From Brienomyrus brachyistius (lineage: Eukaryota; Chordata; Actinopteri; Osteoglossiformes; Mormyridae), in the NCBI RefSeq assembly GCF_023856365.1, contig NC_064541.1, positions 19,810,214-19,874,213 on the forward strand: a DNA stretch of 64,000 nt, written 5' to 3'. The notes below the pieces were generated by a model that made no database searches, was not told the origin of the DNA, and worked only from the letters and a program-made list of their open reading frames with translations. The first letter of the stretch is position 1. Each line of letters starts with the position of its first letter. This document shows, piece by piece, positions 1 to 14,000 of this stretch. A program made the translations under genes and the position numbers.

Positions 1-551
1 TAGGTTAAATTTCACCGCAAGGTCAATAAATTAACTATAGTTAATTATCTAAATAACAGGATGAGGTATTGATTAGCCTAACAAGGTGTACAAGTAGTCA
101 AGTCACAAAATACATGGGTGTATTGGATGGTTGCTGTAAATACTGGGTGACTTTAGCAGGGGTTTTGAAATGGTTAAGCTAACAAGCTTTGACAGACATA
201 ATATCATAGTTTTATATCAACATGAAGATCGTTTAAACATTTTCTTTGACTGCCGAAGCCTTTTGCATAATACTGTAAGTCTATGCTGGGTGCCCGAAAG
301 ATCACATTACATTCGGCAGGTTACAAACAAATTTGGCCTCTGAGCGCTGTTCCTCACTGGTCTTGAAATCACAACCTTTTGCCCATAAGTCACCCAAACA
401 AACAAAATGGTAATTTGTGGTGCCAGTTTGACCCCAAATGCATCACTTGTGCCGTTGGCTGTTATGTGATGGCTCCTGCGTATCTCCGACAGAGAGCCCC
501 ATCCTTCTTCCTCACCCATCTCCTCCATCTTTCCTCCCCACCCATCTCCAG
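1..551 (+). other. creb5: creb5 intron (3' part)
   Basis: This is the tail of a creb5 intron whose upstream exons lie outside the window. It ends in a pyrimidine-rich tract (about 500-549) and an AG at 550-551. I see no other feature in it. Confidence 0.75.
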
Positions 552-697
552 AACATCTCCCTACATGGGTCGACGGGGCAGAATCAGCACCACTCCCGGA
601 TGCCGAACCATGATGGCAGCATCGTGATCCAAGCGCTGCCCTCACCTCAGTCCAGCTCTGTCATCACACAGGCGCCATCCACCAATCGACCAATAGG
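552..697 (+). CDS. creb5: creb5 exon a (Ser/Thr/Gln-rich linker)
   Basis: The acceptor is CTCCAG at 546-551 and the donor is GTAAAC from 698. The exon enters in phase 0 and ends after two bases of a Gly codon. It reads from NISLHG through MPNHDG to [15 protein letters not shown], matching the human segment between the zinc finger and the SLSSLLH block. The open frame running left of 552 is intron read-through. Confidence 0.93.
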
Positions 698-2991
698 GTA
701 AACATCCGCCGTCTTTCACCTTCATATCTTCATCAGAAGCCTACAGGAAAGCACAGGCCAATCTTATGGAAGGAAGAGTCTCATGCATCTCTGTGAGGGT
801 CTTTTTTTTTGTTTTGTTAGTTGCTGTTCTTTTTCAGGAAGACTTAGATGGTTATTATAGCTAGATTAAGAAATGGAACAAGCAGAAAATGCAGCAGTGG
901 AGCAGAATCTGTGAAAGTACAGTTAATCCTCATAAATGCTTTATTAGTGCGCCGATGTTTCCAAGGTTCAGGCAGATACAAAAACAGGCAAGGTACATGG
1001 TTTCTAACTGGGCAAATTCCATACGCTTAACATAGCAGCTGAGTATGCCAGATTCAGGGGGTGTTGGTGCTGCAGGCTAAGGTGCTGTTTGCAGGCAAAA
1101 ACGTAATGTTCCTCAGAGTAACCTTGCCTGATGGGTACTAATAAATGTTGTCTAAAAAGAGAGCTGTGGTATTTTGATGACCCGGAGCTCCAGCAGAGAG
1201 TTTGAGTGATTCTTTGGTAGGTGTGCATCTGGGCTCAGGTTGGGGTCCATGCCCATTGTCCCCGGACATTTGTGAGGAGGCCCTTGAGTTTAGAAGGTGT
1301 GAGCAGAGGCAGAGGACTGCACACCGGTGATACAGCAGATGAGTGTCGGAGGGCACATGGGAAGCTGACCTGGAAAGGCGAACACAATGGCAAGGTAATG
1401 AGTTCTACCAAGTCTCTCGCCGGTAGGAATCTCGCGAGCCCCACTGACGGTGACATCAATCCTTACCTTGTGTGAGGTGGGTGGGAGAATCCAGTAGTAG
1501 ATACCGAGGTTCCAGGGCTGTGGAGGAGGATTATATACTCTGTTTGGCACCACTCATACTGCTGTTTACTGTCTTTATACATATTCCTGCACAAAATGTA
1601 GAGGATTAAGATCTAGAAAATAGACAGGATACTGTCACTGGTGCTAGTTCTCTGCCGGTAAGCTTCCATAAATGTGGGGTTCCATGTGCATTCATATTCC
1701 TTTTAAATTTGCTATGAATCACTGTAAGGGTTAGTATAATGTATGTTAGTTATCCTTTGGTGTTGACCTCATTAAATCACAGAGTGTCTGTTTGCCTAAT
1801 GACTCAGTCTGGCGTTGGTGTTCGGGCTGCCGTGCCTATAAATTATGAAGCGGAATATATGACCACGCAGGTTGGCATGTGAGTGCCGGGGGCGTGTCCC
1901 GTGATGACATCATCATCCACCCTGTCTGCTTTTTAAGGGTGACTCCCATATTGCCATTTTTCACCTCTCAGCGCCATAACTGATTCTGAAGGCTTCCTGG
2001 CTGCCAGACAGTCACAGTTCTGCTTCATCTATCCATCTTCTTCCCACTTGTCCTGGTCAGGGTGGCCTAGAGCTTATCTTAGGCAGCAAATGGGTGCAAG
2101 GCTAGGGTCGACTCTGGATGGGGATGCCAGTCAATCACAGGGCATAGACGTCCAATGAGCAATTTAGAAATGCTGTTAAGCCTAGCTGCATATCTTTGGA
2201 CTGTGGCTGCAAACCCCGAAGACGCATAGCATGTTTTTTAAGGGAACTCAAGGAAAGGAAAAGTTGCAGCGATGGTCTTCGAAACGACAAGAAGCCTACT
2301 GTAGAGAGGATGCCGTCCCACTCTGTGCTCTGGCATGTGTCTGTGTGCATGAAGGTGGAACACTGCAACGTCAGGGTGGATGTGAATTGTTCTTTATTAT
2401 GTGTGAATGAGGTGCCTCAGTGGGTACTACTGTGGCCTCACATGTCCAGGGGTCGGGCTGTCATTCCTCTGGGTTCCTCTGGTAGTACACAGTGCCTCGG
2501 TATCTCAAAATCGCGCTTAGCGTGTGCATATGTGTCTATATGTGACCTGCCCTGGACTGGCATCCCATCCATGGTGTTCCCCTGCCTTGTGCCTTCTGCT
2601 TCCTGCAGCTTGGTCCAGTCTCGGTGCGACACAGCACTGGATAAGTAGCTGAAAGTTGGGCGGAGGGATGTTCTATGATTTTAGCTAAATGAGCAAAGAG
2701 ATAGGATATTTCTATCGAATAGGCAGAGCTGTTCATTTACCTAAGAGATTTGTGAAATGTCCTCATAAACAGGGGTGCCGCTCTGAGCTGTTTCCTGTTA
2801 ATGCCGCGTCCCTCCTGTTCAGACCGAGTGGTCGCTGCCTTCGCCCCCCGAGACCGGAGCAGCATGAACAGGCCCGTGGCGGCCTGTTCCCCACATGGGT
2901 GAATTAGACGTCTTCTGAATTTTACATGAGATGCCCATCAGTGACTCTGACTGATAATCCAGCAGGGCCTTTAATCTGGATGGGGATGAAA

Positions 2992-3033
<42 letters not shown>

Positions 3034-3048
3034 ACACAGACACACACA

Positions 3049-3087
<39 letters not shown>

Positions 3088-3106
3088 ACACAGACACACA
3101 CACACA

Positions 3107-3149
<43 letters not shown>

Positions 3150-6100
3150 GGGCCTCCCACACAATCAGTGCGTCTCAGGGAGTCTGTACCCCTCCTAATA
3201 GCATAACGCACTTGACACCTCATGGTCTCGCATGTGTCCAAAGCGTGTTTGCTCACCTCGGCACCTTGTGAAAGCGACATGCTGCCCACGTCCCGTTCTC
3301 GATCGAGTCACACATGCACGCAGCTGCAAAACCCAAAGTACACAGCGTAAACCAAGTGCGAGGCGCTTGTAGATGTGGTTGTCAGAACCAGACTGAGCTC
3401 GGCAGGTGACTGTTAGCAGTATATCCTTTGCTTGAATCTGTCAAAGGTGCGTACCGGTGTATACAAGCGCGAGACGTACACGGGCCGTGAGCTCTGTTAG
3501 AGAAAAGACTTCCTTTAGTGTTATTAACAGTCAGAATCTTAATCCCTGATGTTTTCCCTGAGTGCAAACCTGGCATCTGTACAGAGTGTCTAGGACATGA
3601 GAAAAAGAGGTGCACTATTACTACTAAAAATAAATATCCCTCCCTCATATAAATATCATAAAGAATTGCTGTGGCACATATACAAACATACATAGAGACA
3701 AAATTCATTTTTCAGTTTCTGTTCAGAGTTAATGTATTAGTGTTCTCTGCAGAGATCCAAGATGTATAGTCTTAAAACATTTTTTTAATGCACTGTCCTG
3801 TACAAGGGCATAGAAAGGAGTTTGATGTTGGCAGGGGGGGCACAACATAATAATTTAAATGCCAAGGTTTGTTTTTTTCTGGTGGTGGGGGGAGGGGGGA
3901 CAAATGAGCCCAAATTAAATATTGGGAGGTGCATAGCCTTGTTCCTATACCGCTGGTCCCGTACTTGTTTCCCCCTAAAGGCTCCTCTCGTGCTCATGGC
4001 TGATGGGGCACCATGTTGGACTGCTGTTATTGAGCTGCCATTCAGTGCCATTTAGTGTCAGTCCGGGTGGCAAACTGTGTGAATGCGAAGGGATTCTGAC
4101 ATAAATATTAGGAGAAAAAACCCTTCCGGCGTATGTGTGTGTGTTTGCTTTGTGTGGTAGAGCTCCGAAAATGGCTAAGGTTAGAACTTCGGGACACTGA
4201 TCACTCTGTCTGCGCTCTTGGGGACAAACACGTAAAAGGAATTTGATTTTCTTTATTGTCCTACAGTCGTGCCAAGGGCACAGATTTGGGTATGGATGGT
4301 CACTGCTCGTTTTGTGCGAGTACCCCTGTGTTTAGGGGAGCTGGGTTTCGGGGCTGTTTTGGTCCCTTCCGAAGATGAAATCTAACGTGCGCTCTTGCAT
4401 CGTCCAGATGTTAGTTTTTGTTTAGTTCAGCAGAGCAAGGAGGGTGGTGGACCTCTTTCCCGATTCTGGGGTCAGTCTCTTGCGGGCTGTTGGTTGGGTG
4501 TTTTCGGTCGCTGTGTGTTTTGAGGGCATGTTGAGGAACTGGGGCTCATGGTGACGGCCAGTGGCGAGGCTTTCTCCGCTCGCGGGCAGGAAGGCGCTTC
4601 CTGAAAAAACACAGGGCTCCAGCCTCGTGGGGATTTGAGGCAGCGAGGGCAGCATGAGCCCTGTAGGACTGTCGCTGTTGCCAGTGTTTACTATGTGAAT
4701 GAAGATCTTTCGTACTTTAAACACCAATTGTGTTAAAATGGGCTGAGGAAACTATGATTACACACTGTAAGCATATGTGGAACAGAAGCTCCCCCGTGGG
4801 TCTAATGGTGGGTGAGCTTGGGTTGGGGGACAAGGTGGCGCTTAATGGTCCAGTCACTATTTGAAAAGGGGGGGCAGGCTGATGGAGACATGAGTGGAGA
4901 GACTTTGGTGGGTGGGGGCTGTCCAGATGTTGAGCTGAAGTGTAGGGTGAAGCCTCTTTCAGGTTGTTTTTAGAGGCTGAGGAGGAGATCAGGTGGGTGG
5001 AGGAGAGCAGAGATGGGGAGCTAGTGGGACAAGTTTACGAAGAGGGTGAGTAGAAATTTCCGGGGAGAAGTGTGTCCAGGATGAAGGGAGTCCCATTAGC
5101 AGAGAAAGCAGGCAGATAATCCTCATCAGCAGGAAAGCTGGGGGTCCGAGGGGGTCCCGGTCCGACATGCGCTACTTTTCACAGGAAGCCGTGAGGGCCA
5201 GCTGCCCCTGTCACAGACCGCCTTCCCTCCAGGAACTTCCTACCCGCAGACGACACTTGCGCTGCCCCCATGCCCCTGTGTGATTGTGGGCATGTTCTGA
5301 AATAGCTGACCTGCGCCTACACCTTACCCCACGCGGCTCACACTCTGGGGTACTGGGGTGTGGAAACTGCAGTAAAATGCAGATTATAGGCCATGAGCAT
5401 CGGGGCGTCGTGCAGTTTTACTTAAAATGGAAATTCTGGACGCAGCCAAATCACGAAAACAAACGGAATGTGTCATTCTGTAAAATATCAATTAGCCTTA
5501 ACGATTATTGCTCAGAAACTAAAGATAGAGGCAAATAGGTTGTTCTCTGTGTTGTTTCCCGTCGTTTGTGCTCTGTGGTCATGTTTGTTCAGTGAGAGCT
5601 GCATCTCACAGGTCAGCCACTGTCAGCAGGCTGGTTGGAGGGTGAGCTGCTTCCCAGTGGAGGTTGGCTGCAGAGGTTTGGCGGCCCGTTCCTTGGCCAG
5701 TGCCTTAAGCAGTCTAGGCATCTTTGGACAGTGTAAGAGGAGAGCCATGCGCAGTATCACCGATGTGGCAGAGAGGGCCTTAAGAGGGCTGTGGCTCAAG
5801 AGAGGAGAACCATGGAGTCGTGGTAGCTAGACAGCCATCTGGACACAAGCTGGGGTCTGATCAGCCCCGGCTGGGTCACCTGGATGAGGGTGTATGATGT
5901 TGAAAGACCCGAAACACCCAATGTTTCCAGGAACCTCAATGATGATGTGTGCATCTCACGGATTACGTTTGTTCGGTTTTGAAGTACATCTCACAGGTTA
6001 CATTTGTTCGGTGTAAGGTGCATCTCACAGATTATGTTTGCTTGTTTTGAGGTGTATCTCATGGATTAGGTTTTTTCACTCTGAGGTGCAGGGGAGCCCC

Positions 6101-6291
6101 CTCGATGGAGTCCTGGATCTGGGATGGACTTCTTGGTCTTCCCAGCCCCCGTTTCAGTGTAACCAGCTTCATGAAATGCTCCCCGACTGGACCAGCACGA
6201 GGATCGGGTGTCTTCCATACTAATCGATCGTTTAATTTATTCATGAGGCCTCAATCCCAGTGAGGGGGAACTCTGGAGGGAGTGGGCAGAG

Positions 6292-6345
<54 letters not shown>

Positions 6346-6607
6346 ATTATGTTTAAATTACAATGTGGGGACGAAATGTTCCCCTCAATGTGATAAAAAT
6401 CTATTTTGACGTTGTTGGGACCATTTTTTCAGGTCCCCAGAAAGATCTGTGAATGCATTCAAAAACCTAAAAGTGCCAGAAGTGTCGTATTTTGTTTGGT
6501 TACTTATGGTTACGGTTAGGGCTGGGTGGGGTTAAGGTCGTCATTTTGGGATTAGAGTTTCCCCCCATAGAAGTGAATGGAAAATCCACACAATGATATA
6601 ATTACAA

Positions 6608-6673
<66 letters not shown>

Positions 6674-9600
6674 CGGTGGCAGCGTTCGACAGCATGCGCG
6701 CCCCCCTGACCTGAGTACCGCGTTAGTGAATGTGGATCGCAAGTGAGCGAGAGTGCTGATGAATGGCATGAGTCTTACACGGTGAGCATGTGACTGTGTG
6801 ACTCATCAGAGGTACTGCTGGCTGGGGGGGACGGAGGAATTGGGAAGTGTGAGGAAACTGGGGGGCCTGTAGTAGTTCTCCCCTGCCCCCCCCGAGGCAG
6901 TCCATATTTTTGTTCGGTTTCACCACCTGCACACCTGATTTTACTTGTCAGCTAATTATAAAGCCCTTGATTAACCTCCCTCTGGCACACAGGTGGTGGA
7001 CTGGAACCAAAATGTGGACTGGCTGGGGGCAGGGGGGGCTGGGGGTGTGTGCTGATGACTGGGTTCAGAACCAGTGTGATTTTGATTGCTCCCTAGTGTT
7101 TACAAAAGGGCTCATAGGCTTGGAATCAATTACAGCTGGATTTCTACATGTTCGTTTATCCACTAGTCCAGCAGAGGCCTGTGGTTTGTGAAACTGGTTG
7201 TCTTCTGGACAGAGTGGCGTCAAAAACCCAGGGGAAGTAGGGAGAAACGATTCGTAATGCAACGAAAATCACTGTCTTGGTACGGAAAGGGACCCCACGC
7301 TTGGCTCCGCCCCGTGCTGAATTGTCAGCACCTGTCATTGCCTTGAATGTCAAGGAATATGTAATAATTAGCCTGTCGAGTGCATGAGGCCAACTGTTAA
7401 TGGGGGGAACAAGGAGGAATAGTGAGTCTGTATTGGCTGAACCTTAAACGTTCCAGGAATGAGGGCAAAAATCACTGCAGCAGAATCACCGATCTCTCTT
7501 ATCTCACGTAAATGTTTTGAGGGTTCCCATGCTGCAGATATCCTTTGTGTATGAGAAACACATGGTTGATGAAAAAGGCACATTCCGAGGGTCTCTCCCA
7601 GGCATAGTTGAGTTGGGGAGTGTTCCTGTCCCCCCCCCCCCCAAAGTCTGTTGGAATGGAGAATTCCAGCAGCCTCTGGCCCCTCTGGTAGTCGAGTGGA
7701 ATGTTCCACTACACTGTCAGACTCCTTGTAATGTCGTGACCCACTGATTGCTCCGGTGTCAGGGTTGCAAAGCGCTCGAGGAAGTTCACAGCTGACGCTT
7801 CATATTTGCTTGCCAGATGTTGGAAGGAAGTGTGTATCTACCACAATATTTCTCTGTCATTACATTTAGGAGACATACTGCAGAGACACAGGGCTATCGG
7901 TGACAAAGATCTACCACCGTGAAGAACGGAATGTGTGTTGCCTGAAGCTTTCGCCTCAAAAGAGTACAAGAAAGTTATCAGTGTGGTCAGCTTTGATGTT
8001 TCAGCTCTTCCTGCTGCATGAAATCCACCGTTTTAATATATTTTAATTCCGGTACGCGTGGACTGTTTCAGACAAGGGTTATGTATTAAATTATCCTTAA
8101 ACTATATGCACGAATATGTGCAGTTTAATGATTTTAGGATACACTTGGCATGGGATTCCTCACTAAGCATAAATCTCCAAAGAAACTGCTGGTTCCTGGT
8201 CTATCCGGCCAGCTTGTCAGAGTCGCTCATTCAGAATCACAACACAAATGATCTTTACGGTGATGTGTAGCGCCAGCTTGACAGAACAGGTTCTGCATTG
8301 GACCCCTTGCTGCTCATGTCCTCCTACATTTGGTCAGTCTCCAGTCTGTGGGCTCTGGCATGGAGAATATTTGCAGGCTATCGGCAACGAATGGGGAAGA
8401 GGGAAAAAAAAAATATGGCGAAAGGGGGAACGGACTAGAAGCATCCAAATGATCCTCAGCGGGGGGACGTGGAGCATGGCAGCCAAAGCGAAGGGGCAGT
8501 GGGCAGTTTGAGCTATTTGTGGGCCTGGATGGTGTGGAGGCGTGGGGTGGAGCTGTCGGTGGCTCAGTTCCTATTTCCAGAGTCATGAGAATTAGCGATC
8601 AGATGAGCTGGATTCTCGCTCCCACAACGTGAAGCTTTGCAAGAATGCAGCAAGAATATGTCGCTGCGGAGCATGCGCCGGAGCAAACCACACGCGTGAA
8701 AAGCATGTGTGGGTGGGGGGACTTCAATACCTTCTCCTTTTTTATATATATGAATTTCATGTTGCATACATATATAGTTTTCACACCTCTGAAAAACAGT
8801 TTGAAGGAAGTTAAAACCTAAATAAGAAGCACTGTGTACTGACATGCTGCGGGTATGGAGCCGCTGCTCTGCTTTATTTTTGAAACGTTTTTTTTTTTCC
8901 TTTTAAATGCAGAATGCATTCGCCTGTCGTCCCAGCATGTTTTAATTTCATAATGGAGTTTATTTGGCATCTGCATGAAAGAGCCCCTTGTCTGGCTCTT
9001 CTTCACTACGGTGAGAATGTTCTGGAGCTGCTCGTGAATCCTGAGCCTTTGGGATGTGCATTCTGTCTGAGCAGTAAAAGTGTAATGAGGATGGATGAGA
9101 GTGCTTGCTGCGTGTCACCCTTTGGGTCACCCGTGAGACTAGAGCACAGGGAGACGATGGTAGGATATTTAGTGGGAGGATCCTGCTCGTCTGTGGGAGG
9201 CCATTGGCCACGCCCAACGGCGCTAACACGGCATAAGCACCTGCCAGGTCTGGGCTCTGGGGGGCGTTGGCAGGCCAGGGGATTTGATGGGTGACAGTGA
9301 CCCTGCCTGGCCAGCACCGAGCTCCACAGAAAGTCAACGCGGGACTACATCTGAGCTGAATTAGGATGAGCTCATTGTGTACTGCAGCGCGTTTAATAGT
9401 GCATTTGGAGAGGAACGCCCAGGCTTCGTTCCCTCTCATTCCAGCGCCTCTGTGTCATCTGTGCCTGGGGCCACCACATATGCAGGCTGCCGCACATCAG
9501 GGGGAGAGGGGATCTGCCTGGGGGTGGGGGGGTGAAGGCTGGGGTCTCTCCTGGAAGATGGCAGGGCAGACCGGGCTCTGTCCTGGGAGAAGGGGAGGTA

Positions 9601-11050
9601 GAATGGAACCTGTACAAGGAGGCTGGAGTCCGTATGGGAAGATGGGGGAGAAGACCGGGGTCCTCACTGGGAGATGGGGGAGAAGACCGGGGTCCTCACT
9701 GGGAGATGGGGGAGAAGACCGGGGTCCTCACTGGGAGATGGGGGAGAAGACCGGGGTCCTCACTGGGAGATGGGGGAGAAGACCGGGGTCCGCAAGGGGA
9801 GATGGGGGAGAAGATGGGGTCCGCACTGGGAGATGGGGGAGAAGACCGGGGTCCTCACTGGGAGATGGGGGAGAAGACCGGGGTCCTCACTGGGAGATGG
9901 GGGAGAAGACCGGGGTCCGCAAGGGGAGATGGGGGAGAAGACCGGGGTCCTCACTGGGAAATGGGGGAGAAGACCGGGGTCCTCACTGGGAGATGGGGGA
10001 GAAGACCGGGGTCCGCAAGGGGAGATGGGGGAGAAGACCGGGGTCCTCACTGGGAAATGGGGGAGAAGACCGGGGTCCTCACTGAGAGATGGGGGAGAAG
10101 ACCGGGGTGGAGAATGGGGTCTAGGGGGATCTATAAAGGTGGAGGAAAGAAGGACATTTAAGAAGAGTGTGAAATTCTGCTGTATACGGAAGAGAGTGTA
10201 ATGCGCATATGAATATACATAGAGTGATGTGTGAAGACAGCACACATAGTGCAAGCATGCGGTATCAAATTAAAAAAGTACACTGTACACACAGAATATC
10301 CTGAGAACAGAAAAGTGTAATATTACAGAGATAAATATGTAGAGATGACGATCATAACAATAATAATAATAACAAAATTATAATTTATGATAATGATTTA
10401 CTATTATTATTATTATAATGATGATATAAATTAGTGATGGCGATACAGATAGCAGATAGCCCTGGATTTGTGTTACAGAGATGGGTCACTTCCGGCCATG
10501 TTATGGTTGGGGGGCAGGGGGGGGGCACACCGAGAGGAGCGGCTGCGGTGTCTGATGGCAGCAGGCAGGAATGACCCCCAGTATCTTTTTTCAGCACAGC
10601 GTAATGGAATGAGCCGGTGGCTGAATGTGCTCCAGGATAGCGCCCCCTGAAGTGGATGGGTGGAATTGTCCAATTTTGCCGACATCCTCTTCTCTGCTAC
10701 TATTTACTATCCTGCCCCAAGGGCAGGATACCCCTGTACCTCGGGTCCGATCCCTGGTCCGCTAATAAAACTCAGCCTTTGTCGTCAGTCATTAGAGTTG
10801 ATTTATTTGATCGGATTCTGACTGTTTCCTCAGCCTGAGTCTCCTGGCACTTTCCTCCCGCATGTGATTAAAGGCAGTAAATCACTGACACGTCCTGCTC
10901 AGTGTTTACTCCGAGCGCCAGGCAGCTGCAGGCCCTCCCTGGCCGCTGTTTCTCTCAGTGTTTGCCCCCGTCACCACGGCGACCGTGCTGCCCCGGCTGT
11001 ATGCATCTGGAACTCGGCCCTGGGCTGTTTTGGTTACAATCGAAAGCTTT

Positions 11051-11096
<46 letters not shown>

Positions 11097-14000
11097 GCTG
11101 TATCTAGCAGGGTTAGCAGTGACTTCACTAGCGTGCGCGGCGAGGCTAGGGTTGTCGGATGAGGGAAAGGGGTGGAGGGGCAGGCCGAGCCAGGCTGGGG
11201 GGGCGGGCAGGCAGGCAGGCAGGCAGGGAGGGGGAGGTGGGGGGTTAAGCGAGCCAAGAAGATTACATCAGTGCTGGAGCGGGTTCAGAAGGGAAGGATG
11301 TGAGTCAGTGGTGCGGCTATAAGCCTGGCTCTCTCCCCTCCCTCCGCCTGGGCTGCGGCCAGCTCGCCCGAGTTTGAGTCACACAGAGAGCGAGTCGGGA
11401 TTTAGGACCCGGGATCGTGCGCATGCTGTCTGCGTGAGTGCGGGCACGGCTGTGCGGCGATCTGGCTCCGGCGCGAAGAGAATGCAGCACCGCACTGCTA
11501 GCTCTGTCGGCAGGACGGGCGGCCATGGAGGGTTTTTTCCTTTATTTATTTTTTGTAATTTCACATCGTAGGACTGACAATTGGTCCAGTTTGGTAGAAA
11601 GAAGGGAGCGAGAAAGGGAATGAAGGGAAAGGGACAGAGAAGAGGAAGAGAGGTGGGAGGGAGGGCGGGAGCCAATGGGGGAGTGGTGATGTCATGCCGA
11701 AGCCGCGAGGTGCAGGGTAATGCGAGAGCGCAGGGTCAGGACTGCACCGCATTTCCCTGCCCCCTGGGGGGGCCAGGCCCATCGCCGCATGAGCTGCACG
11801 TGTGGCGCGGGCCGTGTTCGGTTTGCCTAGTGCGCGCGCAGACTGCGTGGCGGATTTTATTTTTGCCCCGTTGGATCCACGCTCAGAAAAGGCTGCTTGT
11901 TTCCCGCGCGGATCCTTCTGGACGCCTCGCGCTGTTGGTTTTTCCGTCGACGGGCCGCAGGTGAGCGGCTCTGACGGCCCGAAGGGGCGGCCAGGGAACC
12001 TGCGCGCCTTCAAAGGCCCCTTTCTTCTTGCACAGCTGGAGCCGGCCCTAATTAACTCGCCTTCCTGCCCTCCGCACATTAATACGCTTTTCTATTGGAC
12101 AGCTGTCAAGAGGCTTTTTATTTTTCCTTTTTTTTTTTTTACAGCCAGCAGTGTGTTGCAGAGGCACGACACCTTCTCTAGTGCTGGACATGCTCTTTAT
12201 GTCGATCCAGCACCTCCAGACTCTGAGAGCTCGGCGAATTCGGACCTCACTGGGCCAGGGCAGAAGCGAGAGCTGTTGAGGGATAGTGGGTGCAGGGGTC
12301 ACTGGATGGGGGGAGGCGGAGAGTTAGGCTAGTGAGGGCCACCGTCATTGAAGAATGCAACGCTGAATGCTAGCAGTTCAAGCTTCTCACACGCTGAAGT
12401 CTAAACATAAATGTAGCCACGGCAGTGAGCGGTGCACGCAGAGGAGCTGTGTGAAGGGAGGGCGCTGCTCTGCTGATGTTGCCATAACCCCATTTTTTTG
12501 ATAGCATTGAAACTTTATTTCTTATTTCAGAGGCAAGTGGTGGAAAGCTTAACCATGAACAGGCACAGTGTGAGCACCCCGAACGGCTGTGGGGCTTCTG
12601 CCGAATGACCTGTCAGTCTCAGCAGAAAGGTGCTTTTAAGCTCTGTATGCGTGCGTGTGAGTGCGTGTGAGTGCGTGCGTGTGAGTGCGTGCGTGTGAGT
12701 GCGTGCGTGTGAGTGCGTGCGTGTGAGTGCGTGCGTGTGAGTGCGTGCGTGTGAGTGCGTGCGTGTGAGTGCGTGCGTGTGAGTGTGTGCGTGCGTGTGA
12801 GTGTGTCAGTGCGTGCGTGTCAGTGCGTGAGTGTGTGTGTGTGAGTGCGTGTCAGTGCGTGCGTGTCAGTGCGTGTGTGTCAGTGCGTGAGTGTGTGTGT
12901 GTGTGTGTGCGGGTGTGTCAGTGTGTGCGTGTCAGTGTGTGTGTGGCTCCCAGCATGTGATCACGCTGAAAAAGGATGTTAGGGCTGAGCTGAGGGCCGT
13001 AGTGCAAATGAAGTCTCTCCAGCCCGGAATCGTACGAGTATTTCTGCAGCAGGGTGACATTCAGGCTGCCAGCCTCCCTCCCCAAGCCGCCCCCGTATCT
13101 CAGGATTTTCTCCTCAACTTCAGTCGCTCGCAGCGTTTCGTGGCCAGATAGTTTGGATCGACCTCCTCAACCGAGTCACACGCAGAGATTAAGGGGATAT
13201 CAGTGGAGATATCTGTCGTGCGTGTGTGAATTCGAACACCCTCATTCTCCTGCAGTCATGACATACTCTGGGGCAAATCATTCTGGTACTGCTAAGTATC
13301 TATCTGTCTGTCTGTCTCTGTCTGTCTGTCTCTGCCTGTCTGTCTCTGTCTGTCATATCACAGTTTTGAGTCACGGACTGGATTATTTCGCTTTCCATTT
13401 ATTACTGAGAGAACTTAAAGAACACGTATAGCGAGGAACTTTTAACATGCCTGGTGCACGTTGCCTGGTGCACGTGGGCACCCTTGCTTTGTCTGTATCC
13501 TTTCACCACTTCATACAGAAGTTCATAGAGCACATCCATCATTATCTTTTTCTGTCTTTCTCTCATTGTATTTTCCTCATGATCGCTGCATAGCCAAAGT
13601 TTTCTTGAGATCACAGGTTATTTTCTTGAGATCATGTATTAACAAAAGTCAGGCAAACCATTCAAAGAGCCCTTGTGAAGAGACCGGGAAGCGGGGGGCA
13701 CTAAAGATGCCATGGCGAATGCTAATAAATTCGCACAATTTTTTTATTGCATCCCCCCCATCTATACTTACCCCCCATGTGCTTCACATAAGGAGGGAAT
13801 TCGCCCCCGTTGTGAGAAAGGAAAGCATGTGCTCTGTGGCATCGATATTTAAGCTTTAAAAAGCAGAAGCGTATTTCACACTATTACGGTTAAACTTCGC
13901 AGTTAATCCGTGATTCAGTTGCATCCTGAAACATGGGGGAGACTTTATGGCTTATGGATGAACTACGATCTGTTATACCGCCTATATCTGTCCATCTATC

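Noticed and set aside
2819..3289. 156-codon minus-strand frame rich in Cys-Val
   Set aside because: Translation of a CA microsatellite; the same applies to frames at 16.9-17.3, 44.3-44.6 and 50.5-50.9 kb.
9366..10201. Three overlapping long forward open frames (up to 239 codons)
   Set aside because: They are produced by the stop-free 32-bp minisatellite and share the same repeat peptide in each frame; no family resemblance or splice context.
11581..11960. Coding first exon in phase with the creb5 exon at 14616
   Set aside because: The frame ends in the right phase at the donor, but its translation shows no similarity to CREB5 and a one-in-three match is expected by chance; kept only as a possible non-coding exon.
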